64,000 bases of DNA from an uncultured Gammaproteobacteria bacterium (GTDB lineage Bacteria > Pseudomonadota > Gammaproteobacteria > Arenicellales > CAJQKF01): positions 17,421-81,420 of the forward strand of contig CAJQKF010000062.1 of assembly GCA_905478855.1 (NCBI GenBank), written 5' to 3'. The position numbers and the translations under genes are program-made. The notes below the pieces were generated by a model. The model searched no databases, was not told the origin of the DNA, and was given only the letters and a program-made list of their open reading frames with translations. Shown here piece by piece: positions 42,262-50,133 of this stretch (position 1 is its first letter; every line of letters starts with the position of its first letter).

Positions 42262-42298
42262 GAGGCTGAAACCTTTTAAATTCAGCCTCGTTTCTTTA
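42262..42298 (+). terminator. Terminator-like hairpin inside the aldehyde oxidoreductase operon
   Basis: GAGGCTGAA (42262-42270), a ten-base AT-rich loop, TTCAGCCTC (42281-42289), then GTTTCTTTA. The nine-base stem is perfect and the tail is T-rich but interrupted. It lies between the AOR subunit and the FAD subunit. It may attenuate downstream transcription or protect the 3' end of the first two cistrons. Confidence 0.65.
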
Positions 42299-42313
42299 TT
42301 GGGAAAATTTGAG

Positions 42314-43576
42314 ATGCAGCATGTAATTATTGGCGCAGGTCCAGCGGGCGTAACCGCTGCAGAAGCGTTACGACGTTTATCCCCAGACTGTGAAATTACG
42401 ATCATTGGAGACGAACCTGAGCCGCCTTATTCAAGAATGGCGCTTCCATATCATTTGGTAAATCAAGTTGGCGAATCCGGTACTTATCTAAGAAAGAAAG
42501 AAAATTATTTTGATGACCAGCGTATCGACATACTTCAGGATCGTGTTTCTTCCATAGATACGGCGGCGAAGATTGTTACATTGGAATCCGGTTCTGAGAA
42601 AGCATACGATCGTTTACTCATTGCTACGGGATCAACTGCTGTAAAACCCCCTGTTGAGGGCATCGGCTTGCCGGGTGTTCATAATTGCTGGACTCTGGCT
42701 GATGCGCGTTCAATATTGGATCGAGCTAAACCTGGCGCAAAAGTTTTACTAATGGGTGCAGGCTTTATTGGCTGTATTATTCTTGAAGCGTTAGCTTCGA
42801 GAAAAGTTGATTTGACGGTTGTTGAAATGGAGGATCGAATGGTTCCTCGAATGATGAATCAACGATCCGGTGGGCTTATAAAAAGCTGGTGTGAGAATAA
42901 GGGTGTTCGCGTTCTAACTTCGACCAGGGTAACGGCTATACAACAAGAATCTGATGGACGATTATCCGTTCGCTTGGGTATGAACAATACCATTGAAGCG
43001 GATCTAGTGATTTGTGCGACGGGTGTTAAGCCTAATACAAGTTTTTTAAACGGTAGCAATATTGAAATAGACAATGGAATTGTGGTTGATCGTCATTTAC
43101 GAACCACTGCCAAAGATGTTTTTGCCGCCGGCGATGTGGCTAAAGGTCGCGATTTTTCTACCGGTAGCTATACCGTTCAAGCAATTCAACCGACCGCCGT
43201 CGATCACGGGCGTGTTGCGGCGAACAATATGGCTAGTGAACTGGAAGTGGTTCATCAGGGAAGCCTCAATATGAACGTGCTTGATACAATGGGGCTCGTT
43301 TCAGGATCGTTCGGCCATTGGGAAGGGGTTGATGGCGGAGACTCTACTGAGCTGTTCGACGGTGAACGTTATCGCTATATCAATCTACAGTTTCGTGGTG
43401 ATGTTTTGGTTGGTGCGAATACCCTCGGCCTAACTCAGCATGTTGGAGTTTTGCGAGGATTGATTCAAACTGGTTTACATCTGGGTGATAAAGGCAAGAA
43501 AATCCTCATGAATAACCCACTGAAGCTGATGGAAGTATACTTGTCTGCAACCCAGGGAACGACGCTAAATCTTTAA
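42314..43576 (+). CDS. aorC: FAD/NAD-dependent oxidoreductase subunit (AorC-like)
   Basis: 420-residue pyridine-nucleotide disulfide reductase fold without the redox disulfide, related to NADH:rubredoxin reductases and nitrite reductase NirB N termini. FAD motif: IIGAGPAGVTAAEALRR. NAD motif: LLMGAGFIGCIILEAL. The second FAD motif is VFAAGDVAKG. In AorABC-type enzymes this subunit links the AOR to NAD(H). ATG 42314 is preferred to a TTG 15 bases upstream. The next gene starts on the last base of its stop codon. Confidence 0.88.
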   Translation: MQHVIIGAGPAGVTAAEALRRLSPDCEITIIGDEPEPPYSRMALPYHLVNQVGESGTYLRKKENYFDDQRIDILQDRVSSIDTAAKIVTLESGSEKAYDRLLIATGSTAVKPPVEGIGLPGVHNCWTLADARSILDRAKPGAKVLLMGAGFIGCIILEALASRKVDLTVVEMEDRMVPRMMNQRSGGLIKSWCENKGVRVLTSTRVTAIQQESDGRLSVRLGMNNTIEADLVICATGVKPNTSFLNGSNIEIDNGIVVDRHLRTTAKDVFAAGDVAKGRDFSTGSYTVQAIQPTAVDHGRVAANNMASELEVVHQGSLNMNVLDTMGLVSGSFGHWEGVDGGDSTELFDGERYRYINLQFRGDVLVGANTLGLTQHVGVLRGLIQTGLHLGDKGKKILMNNPLKLMEVYLSATQGTTLNL

Positions 43577-43827
43577 TGCAAATACAATTCAAACTTTATG
43601 CCAGTTTGGGAGAGTATCTACCCGCTGGTGCTTTTCAAAACGCAATCGATATAGATGTCGATACAAACGTAAGTTTAAATGGTCTTATGGATTTATACAG
43701 TGTACCTCGCGAGCTAGCACACTTGGTGCTAGTTAACGGAGTATTTCAGTGCGATGCCGATCGAAACCAGCCGATGCTAAAGGATGGCGATGTTGTCGCG
43801 ATATGGCCGCCGGTTGCCGGTGGCTGA
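43576..43827 (+). CDS. MoaD/ThiS-like sulfur carrier protein
   Basis: 83-residue ubiquitin-fold protein ending in the required diglycine (WPPVAGG). The fold pattern QIQFKLYASLGEYLP, LVLVNGVFQ and LKDGDVVAIWPPVAGG is that of MoaD-type carriers, whose C-terminal thiocarboxylate supplies the dithiolene sulfurs of molybdopterin. Its stop-start overlap with the FAD subunit and its place before moaA argue for a carrier dedicated to the AOR cofactor. Whether it replaces or adds to a housekeeping MoaD is unknown. Confidence 0.88.
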   Translation: MQIQFKLYASLGEYLPAGAFQNAIDIDVDTNVSLNGLMDLYSVPRELAHLVLVNGVFQCDADRNQPMLKDGDVVAIWPPVAGG

Positions 43828-43891
43828 TCAAAAATCATAAGACTGATTTACTCTACTATTAAAAAACCATTTGTTTTTATAGATCATATAG

Positions 43892-44194
43892 ATGTTTGCT
43901 ACTTCTGTTAACCAATCCTTTACAAAGGAAATGGGATACACTCATAGAGAGTTTTTTCGTAATTTACCCGTTGCTTTAAAGGACGTTCCGTACCATGTAA
44001 AGGGTGAGACGATATCGATATCTTATGAGGACGGTAAAGTCGAAATCCAACTTGGGGAAATGCAAAATCGTCAAATTGCTTCTCTATCATTACCCTATAT
44101 GCAGGTAAGTTTTACTTTTTTCGATCTATCACCGGAACAACGTGAAGCGTTTTATACGCCATTTCAACGCTCTTATCAGAAAGGCGGAGGCTAA
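43892..44194 (+). CDS. Uncharacterised 100-residue protein of the AOR operon
   Basis: I cannot name this family. The protein is small, soluble and without cysteines. A beta-rich middle reads HVKGETISISYEDGKVEIQLGEM, split by a turn, then RQIASLSLPYMQVSFTFFDL. It ends with PFQRSYQKGGG, a triple-glycine tail. It sits between the MoaD-like carrier and moaA with a two-base gap to moaA, so it is cotranscribed. Context suggests a cofactor-insertion or assembly role. The alternating hydrophobic pattern and glycine tail are what can be seen; the role is inference. Confidence 0.8.
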   Translation: MFATSVNQSFTKEMGYTHREFFRNLPVALKDVPYHVKGETISISYEDGKVEIQLGEMQNRQIASLSLPYMQVSFTFFDLSPEQREAFYTPFQRSYQKGGG

Positions 44195-44196
44195 CC

Positions 44197-45201
44197 GTGA
44201 TCGTAGATAAATTGGGTCGTGAAATTCACGATTTAAGAATTTCAATCACTGATCGGTGTAATTTCCGCTGTGTCTATTGTATGCCGAAAGAAAAATTCGG
44301 GCGTGGCTATAAGTTTCTTGCTCGCAATCAACTATTAAGTTTCGAAGAGATCGAACGAACCGTGCGGTTATTTGCCAAATTGGGCGTGCGCAAAATTCGC
44401 ATTACCGGGGGCGAACCTATGCTGCGAGCAGACTTGCCAGATCTCGTTTCTCTAATTGCTTCAATTGACGGTATTGATGATCTCAGCATGACAACTAATG
44501 CATCACTGTTGACGCCAGAGAAAGCAAAAACTCTTAGAAATGCTGGCTTAGGTCGATTAAATGTAAGTTTAGACTCTCTTAATGATGCGGATTTTGTGAG
44601 CATCAACGATGTTGGCTGCTCAGTAAGTCGAGTACTTTCAGGCATAGATGCCCTGGATTCTGCGGGGTTTAAAAACACCAAAGTAAATATGGTAGTTAGA
44701 AAAGGTACTAATGAATCTAGTATTCTTCCTATGGCTAGACATTTTTACGGTAGCGGACATATTTTACGTTTTATTGAATATATGGATGTTGGTACAACCA
44801 ACGAATGGAAGATCTCTGAGGTCGTAACTGCAACCGAGATTAAGGAAATGATTCACAGTGAAATGCCACTTGAATCATTACAGCCAAATTATATGGGTGA
44901 AGTTGCTCGACGTTGGAAGTATGTTGATGGAGGAGGCGAAATAGGCATTATTTCGTCTGTTACACAACCATTTTGCGGTAATTGCTCGCGTGCCCGTCTC
45001 TCCGCAGTGGGTAAGCTCTATACCTGTTTGTTCGCATCGGATGGCTTTGATATTAGAGAGTTATTACGACAAAGCATGTCGGATGCTGAGCTCTTAGAAG
45101 CCTTTGCGAAGATCTGGATGGCTCGTGATGATCGTTATTCAGAGACCCGCGGGAAAGTTCCTAACCAACAGAAAGTTGAGATGTCGCACATTGGTGGATG
45201 A
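44197..45201 (+). CDS. moaA: GTP 3',8-cyclase MoaA
   Basis: Radical SAM enzyme for the first step of molybdopterin (and tungstopterin) synthesis, converting GTP to 3',8-cyclo-GTP. The N-terminal SAM cluster is CNFRCVYCMPKE, with RITGGEPMLR following. The second, GTP-binding cluster is in FCGNCSRARLSAVGKLYTCLF. The C terminus is the required double glycine (MSHIGG). The length is 334 residues. The start is GTG, directly after the small unknown gene. moaC, moaE and mogA are not in the window. Confidence 0.95.
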   Translation: MIVDKLGREIHDLRISITDRCNFRCVYCMPKEKFGRGYKFLARNQLLSFEEIERTVRLFAKLGVRKIRITGGEPMLRADLPDLVSLIASIDGIDDLSMTTNASLLTPEKAKTLRNAGLGRLNVSLDSLNDADFVSINDVGCSVSRVLSGIDALDSAGFKNTKVNMVVRKGTNESSILPMARHFYGSGHILRFIEYMDVGTTNEWKISEVVTATEIKEMIHSEMPLESLQPNYMGEVARRWKYVDGGGEIGIISSVTQPFCGNCSRARLSAVGKLYTCLFASDGFDIRELLRQSMSDAELLEAFAKIWMARDDRYSETRGKVPNQQKVEMSHIGG

Positions 45202-45311
45202 TTTTTGTTTCAGCTCGACGGCTAGGTTATGTGTAACGCTCGGAAAACTGCAGTTCAAGAACGGTATATCCTAAAGTTTGCAATTCGTCTCGTAATACGT
45301 AAAATGCTGCA

Positions 45312-45341
45312 TTGCACAAATTAGCTCATCCTGACTATACA
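45312..45341 (+). promoter_or_regulatory. Candidate sigma-70 promoter for mdh
   Basis: TTGCAC (45312-45317), an 18-base spacer, then TATACA (45336-45341), about 50 bases before the mdh ATG. Both boxes are close to consensus and the spacer is one base longer than ideal. The 190-base gap before mdh holds no gene. Confidence 0.5.
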
Positions 45342-45392
45342 ATCTAGTCCTAGGGTAAACCCTTAAAAAATTGATTTTTGGAGTTAAACATA

Positions 45393-46370
45393 ATGAAAAA
45401 CCCAGTTCGTGTAGCCGTTACCGGAGCCGCCGGTCAAATCAGTTATTCCATGTTATTTCGTATTGCGTCGGGATCTATGTTGGGGCCAGATCAACCAGTA
45501 ATACTTCAATTGCTTGAAATCACTCCCGCTTTAGAGGCATTAAAAGGCGTTGTTATGGAACTGGATGATTGCGCATTTCCATTACTTGCGGGTGTGGAGA
45601 TCAGCGACAATGCTGAAATAGCTTTTAGAAATATTGATTATGCTCTGTTGGTTGGGGCAAGACCACGTGGTCCCGGTATGGAACGTGCTGATTTATTGAA
45701 GGCTAATGCTGAAATATTTTCTGTTCAAGGTAAAGCGTTAAATGCGGTAGCCAGTCGGGAGGTAAAGGTTCTTGTTGTCGGTAATCCAGCAAATACAAAT
45801 GCATTAATCACGGCGGCAAATGCTCCAGATATTAATCCAGCACAAATAACAGCGATGACACGCTTAGATCACAACCGTGCTATTAGTCAGCTGGCGACAA
45901 AGACAGGCTCACATTCAACCACTATATCCAAGATGATCATTTGGGGTAATCACTCAGCAACGCAATATCCAGATCTGAATCATGCATTGGTTGACGGAAA
46001 ATCTGCAATGGAATGTGTTGATCAAAGCTGGGTTTCTGACGAATTCATCCCTGTCGTGCAACAACGTGGAGCAGCTATCATTAATGCACGAGGAGCGTCT
46101 AGTGCTGCATCGGCAGGATCAGCTGCGGTTGATCACATGAGAACCTGGGCGCTTGGTTCTGCAGATAATGACTGGATAAGTATGAGTATTCCTAGTGATG
46201 GAAGCTATGGTATTGAACCTGGCATTATCTATTCCTACCCAGTTGTATGTCGAGACGGAGATTATACGATCGTTCAGGGTTTGGAAATTAGTGATTTTAG
46301 TCGCGAGAAAATGAGCTTGACGGAACAGGAATTGAGAGAAGAGCGAGCTGCTATCAGTCATCTGCTATAA
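45393..46370 (+). CDS. mdh: Malate dehydrogenase (NAD)
   Basis: TCA-cycle enzyme that interconverts malate and oxaloacetate. The NAD motif is [21 protein letters not shown]. Substrate arginines lie in [15 protein letters not shown] and RLDHNRA, and the catalytic histidine is in [12 protein letters not shown]. The 325-residue product belongs to the long, cytosolic-type MDH group found in many proteobacteria rather than the shorter E. coli type. ATG 45393 has a TTGGAG site; the open frame begins five codons earlier. Confidence 0.96.
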   Translation: MKNPVRVAVTGAAGQISYSMLFRIASGSMLGPDQPVILQLLEITPALEALKGVVMELDDCAFPLLAGVEISDNAEIAFRNIDYALLVGARPRGPGMERADLLKANAEIFSVQGKALNAVASREVKVLVVGNPANTNALITAANAPDINPAQITAMTRLDHNRAISQLATKTGSHSTTISKMIIWGNHSATQYPDLNHALVDGKSAMECVDQSWVSDEFIPVVQQRGAAIINARGASSAASAGSAAVDHMRTWALGSADNDWISMSIPSDGSYGIEPGIIYSYPVVCRDGDYTIVQGLEISDFSREKMSLTEQELREERAAISHLL

Positions 46371-46402
46371 AGTACCCTCTGTGAATCGATATCGGGCAGA
46401 AA

Positions 46403-47254
46403 TTGACTAACGTAGATATTAGCGTTGTAATTCCGACCTACAATCGCGTTCACACGATAGAACGGGCAATCCAGTCCGTTTTATCGCAAACAGTCCCTCC
46501 GCGTGAAGTTATCATAATTGATGACGGGTCAAGTGACGGAACGTTGCAGCTTATAACGTCTAAATTTCCTGCTGTTACCATATTGGCTAATGATGGCAAT
46601 TACGGCGTGAGTTTTTCCAGAAACAGGGGCATACATTCTGCTCGTTCTCGTTGGCTCGCCTTTCTAGATTCTGATGATGAATGGCAGCCAAATAAGCTTC
46701 TTGAGCAACAAAATTGTTTAGCTGAAGACCGCCAAGCGGTTTTTTGCCACACCGACGAAATTTGGATTCGTAATGGTGTACGTGTTAACGCGCATAACAA
46801 ACACAAAAAACAGGGTGGTGATATTTTCGATCGTTGTTTGGCAATGTGCGCTGTATCACCATCGTCTGTCGTTATGCATCGGTCTTTATTTGATAGATTT
46901 GGTTTTTTTGATGAAAACCTTCCGGCATGCGAAGATTATGATTTGTGGTTACGAATAGCGGCACATATTCACGTGTCATATATAGACCAACAATTGGTTC
47001 TTAAATATGGTGGTCATGATGATCAATTGTCTAGGAAACACTGGGGTATGGATCGTTTTAGGGTAACGAGCATGAATAATTTACTAGTATCCGGTAACCT
47101 ATCGGCTGAACAGAAAATAAAAACTCGCACTATGCTAGGTATGAAGCTTAGAATTCTTCGTGACGGGGCAATAAAACGCGGAAAAGGTGATGAAACGGCT
47201 ATTTGGGCTAAGCTGATTGAGGAAAATAATCGGCATTTGGGTCAAGGAGTCTAA
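46403..47254 (+). CDS. Family 2 glycosyltransferase
   Basis: GT-A fold glycosyltransferase of 283 residues. The N-terminal nucleotide-binding region is ISVVIPTYNRVHTIERAIQSVL with IIDDGSSDGT. The metal-binding DXD motif is FLDSDDEWQP. A later ED block (CEDYDLWLRIA) is the usual catalytic base region. Donor and acceptor are not predictable. The start is probably TTG 46403. The next gene begins two bases after its stop, so it appears to head a four-gene unit rather than belong to mdh, which ends 32 bases upstream. Confidence 0.88.
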   Translation: MTNVDISVVIPTYNRVHTIERAIQSVLSQTVPPREVIIIDDGSSDGTLQLITSKFPAVTILANDGNYGVSFSRNRGIHSARSRWLAFLDSDDEWQPNKLLEQQNCLAEDRQAVFCHTDEIWIRNGVRVNAHNKHKKQGGDIFDRCLAMCAVSPSSVVMHRSLFDRFGFFDENLPACEDYDLWLRIAAHIHVSYIDQQLVLKYGGHDDQLSRKHWGMDRFRVTSMNNLLVSGNLSAEQKIKTRTMLGMKLRILRDGAIKRGKGDETAIWAKLIEENNRHLGQGV

Positions 47255-47256
47255 CG

Positions 47257-48072
47257 ATGCTGTTGCATTTTGTAGTGGCATTGCATTGTGAAGCCGCGCC
47301 TATCATTGAATTTTATAAACTAAAGTCGATACATAACACACTTCCCCAAGTCTACCGAAATGAAAGTGTATGTTTAGTGGTTACAGGTATTGGTGGATTA
47401 GCATGCGCATCGGCTGTGGGTTATCTTGCTGGACTATTAAAAAGTGATAAGTGCGGTGTTTGGATTAATATTGGAATAGCAGGTCATCAACAATTTTCCC
47501 GTGGCACAGTGTGCCTTGTGCGAAAAGTAACAGAATTGGCCACTGGTAAAGCAATTTATCCATCTTTACCATTTTCTACTAGGATACCCAGAGCTGATTG
47601 TTTTTACGTTGATCGAGCCGAGGTTCAGTTTAATGAGAATGGACTTTATGAAATGGAGTCGTTCGCTTTTTTTAAAGCGGCTTGGAGGTTTTGCACAATC
47701 GATTATGTGCATTCGATTAAGGTTGTTTCCGATAATAGACTAGAAACGGCTGGTCAGATAACCCATTCAATCATTTCAAGCCTTGTGGGTTCTCAGCTAG
47801 AAATGGTGGATCGAAATTTAGTTGTTCCTCTCTGCTGCATCGTCGAAAACTTGCGCTCAGAAACGAGTCAATTCGATATAGAACTTTATACTGATAAATG
47901 GCATTTTTCAGAAACTAATCGTTTGAGACTCTCCCGTATTTTACGTCAATTTGCGGCACTTAGTGATAATCAACTACCAAACATAGAAGATTATAAACAC
48001 TGTAATAAGGCGACAGAATTTCTTAATGATGTGGAATCAAATCTGCAATGTCGCGAAATACGTCTTATATGA
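47257..48072 (+). CDS. MTA/SAH-nucleosidase-like protein (phosphorylase superfamily)
   Basis: 271-residue protein with the purine nucleoside phosphorylase/nucleosidase fold. Visible blocks are a nucleobase-domain start LLHFVVALHCEAAPII, VTGIGGLACASAVGYL, WINIGIAGHQ, the ribose-binding YEMESFAFFKAA (Met-Glu pair) and VVSDN, whose Asp is the general acid in nucleosidases. It therefore looks catalytically complete. A C-terminal extension of about 70 residues has no assignable motif. ATGA overlap with the radical SAM gene downstream suggests coupling. Cleavage of 5'-deoxyadenosine or a modified nucleoside is inference. Confidence 0.8.
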   Translation: MLLHFVVALHCEAAPIIEFYKLKSIHNTLPQVYRNESVCLVVTGIGGLACASAVGYLAGLLKSDKCGVWINIGIAGHQQFSRGTVCLVRKVTELATGKAIYPSLPFSTRIPRADCFYVDRAEVQFNENGLYEMESFAFFKAAWRFCTIDYVHSIKVVSDNRLETAGQITHSIISSLVGSQLEMVDRNLVVPLCCIVENLRSETSQFDIELYTDKWHFSETNRLRLSRILRQFAALSDNQLPNIEDYKHCNKATEFLNDVESNLQCREIRLI

Positions 48073-49061
48073 TTGATACTATTTTTATAGAAAAGTCAGC
48101 TCGAAATTTCCCTTTAGCAAAAGAAGTGTTGAAGCGTTTTTCGTCTGCACAGCATATTGAATGCTCTCATTATGGAGAAGTCTTTAATCGTCATGGACAG
48201 AACTTTCGTGTTCAGAAAAACCATCCATCGCTTATTCTAGCCGTTAAAGAAGGTGAATTTGTCTTGCCTGCACCTGTGGAATACCATGTTGGTGGCCGTC
48301 ATAACTACTATTTTTCTCATATGCTTAACTGCCCATATGATTGTCGATATTGCTTTCTGCAGGGAATGTATAGTTCCGCGCACTATGTACTGTTTGTAAA
48401 CTATGAAGACTTTAAGAATGATATAGCCAATATAACGAAAATTAACAGTAAGGATCCAAGTTGGTTCTTTTCAGGTTATGACTGTGACAGTTTAGCGTTC
48501 GACCCGGTGAGTAATTTTGTTAACCATTTTGTTCCGTTCATCGCTGAGAATTCTAATGCCCGTATGGAGCTTCGAACTAAAAGTACGCAAATTAGGGCAT
48601 TGAATAAAATAGACGTCACGTCTAATGTGATTTGTGCGTTTAGTTTTACGGGTGAGTTGGCTAATCGTTCTTTGGAGCACCGTGTGCCTGAGAATAGCAA
48701 GAGAATCAGCGCGATGGCGAAGTTACAATATCGTGGATGGCCAGTTGCCGTGCGCTTTGATCCGATGATGTATTATCAAAATTGGCGTCAGGATTTTTCT
48801 CAGCTTTGTCTTAATCTTTTTAAAAAAATCAATCCAGCTTACTTGCACTCGGTATCTATAGGGGCTTTTAGAATGCCTGTGAATTATTTTCGTAAAGTTA
48901 GAAGCTTGTATCCAACCGAGTCGTTGTTTGTAGCTGGTTTACATCAGAAGAATGGTAATTACGAATACGGATTGAATATCGAAAATGAGTTGCTTGGAGA
49001 AGCGCAGGCAATTGTAGGTCAATTTGTAGAACAAGACCGTATCTACACAATGCGAGATTAG
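48069..49061 (+). CDS. Spore-photoproduct-lyase-like radical SAM protein
   Basis: 330-residue radical SAM enzyme of the SPL family. The [4Fe-4S] motif is C88-x3-C92-x2-C95 in NCPYDCRYCFLQGMY. A further cysteine, C139, in FSGYDCDSLAFDP lies about 50 residues later, close to the spacing of the hydrogen-donor cysteine (Cys141) in Bacillus subtilis SPL. VRFDPMMYYQNW and other SPL blocks follow. SPL reverses the thymine photoproduct of UV-irradiated spores, but this organism is not expected to sporulate. ATG 48069 was chosen because it overlaps the nucleosidase stop; ATG 48048 is possible. Confidence 0.87.
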   Translation: MIDTIFIEKSARNFPLAKEVLKRFSSAQHIECSHYGEVFNRHGQNFRVQKNHPSLILAVKEGEFVLPAPVEYHVGGRHNYYFSHMLNCPYDCRYCFLQGMYSSAHYVLFVNYEDFKNDIANITKINSKDPSWFFSGYDCDSLAFDPVSNFVNHFVPFIAENSNARMELRTKSTQIRALNKIDVTSNVICAFSFTGELANRSLEHRVPENSKRISAMAKLQYRGWPVAVRFDPMMYYQNWRQDFSQLCLNLFKKINPAYLHSVSIGAFRMPVNYFRKVRSLYPTESLFVAGLHQKNGNYEYGLNIENELLGEAQAIVGQFVEQDRIYTMRD

Positions 49062-49062
49062 T

Positions 49063-49764
49063 ATGAAAAATGCTCTTGTAACTGGTGCTAGTCGGGGTAT
49101 TGGCCTGGCCATCAGTAAGAAACTGCATTCACTGGATTTTATGGTCCATGGAATTGCACGTGGATTTGAAAATACACAAGAAGAGGATTTATTTTCTAGC
49201 ACCCACAGTATAGATCTTTCAGATTTGGGAACGTTGGACAAGCAGATCTCTTTGGTGTTGCAACGCATTGGGGAACTAAATGCCGTGGTTTTTAATGCAG
49301 GAGTTGGACGATTTGGTTCTCTTGAACAATTCTCTTTTTCCGATATTGATAATCTTTTGAGTGTTAATTTAACCTCCCAAATTTACCTTTCTCGAATACT
49401 GGTTCCAAAGCTACGAAAACAAGGCTTTGGTAGATTAATATTTATAGGTTCCCAAGCAAGCTACGAAGCGGGACGTAACGGTGCGGTTTATTGTGCTTCA
49501 AAATTTGGTCTACGAGGATTTGTGTTAGCTCTACGGCAAAGTCTGGCACGCTCGGGTATTCAAGTAACCTTGGTAAACCCTGGAATGACTCAGACGGACT
49601 TTTACGCGAATACTAATTTTGAACCAGGGTCCGAAACTTCACAGCATTTAAAAACTGAAACTATCGCAGATGTCATCGAAATGTTATTAACGGTACCTTC
49701 CTCATCGGTTGTCGATGAGATAAATCTGACACCGGCAAATCATGTAATTCATTTTAAAAAGTAA
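49063..49764 (+). CDS. Short-chain dehydrogenase/reductase
   Basis: Classical SDR of 233 residues. The cofactor loop is VTGASRGIGLA, the structural motif is VFNAGVG, and the catalytic Ser-Tyr-Lys set is GSQASYEAGRNGAVYCASK. The PGMTQTDF segment follows as usual. The arginine in the TGASRGIG loop hints at NADPH, but this is weak. The substrate is unknown. It starts one base after the radical SAM stop, completing a tightly packed glycosyltransferase-nucleosidase-SPL-SDR run. Confidence 0.9.
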   Translation: MKNALVTGASRGIGLAISKKLHSLDFMVHGIARGFENTQEEDLFSSTHSIDLSDLGTLDKQISLVLQRIGELNAVVFNAGVGRFGSLEQFSFSDIDNLLSVNLTSQIYLSRILVPKLRKQGFGRLIFIGSQASYEAGRNGAVYCASKFGLRGFVLALRQSLARSGIQVTLVNPGMTQTDFYANTNFEPGSETSQHLKTETIADVIEMLLTVPSSSVVDEINLTPANHVIHFKK

Positions 49765-50133
49765 TTGGAGAATCACTGTCCATAATCAAATGAATCTTTT
49801 GCTGGATGAGTGAATGACTGTATCAGTATGGCTAGAGAATTGGACACGCTGGTGATCTTTATTTGATATTTGGTAGGTCGAAGTTAATATTGAAGTATGA
49901 CGTAATCATATAAAATCAGATATTACTCAAGAGTGTGAGTTAAATAGTATTTTAGATTAAGGTTTTTTCTGCGATATTTGCTCGAACATACAATATTGAA
50001 TTTATAATACTCAGAGCCTATTATGCTTGCTAGTATGCGAAATCGTTCCTCAAGTGGTTTTAAAACTTGCGATCAATAGTGCGTAATTCATCTACTATAA
50101 TTCAATTATCAATTCGTAAAGCAACCTCATGCC
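49765..50133. other. Intergenic stretch of 369 bases
   Basis: Nothing coding is visible. It is AT-rich, with a TATAAT hexamer at 50096-50101, about 35 bases before the kinase-like gene, but no well-spaced -35 box. No hairpin terminator was found after the SDR gene. Confidence 0.5.
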
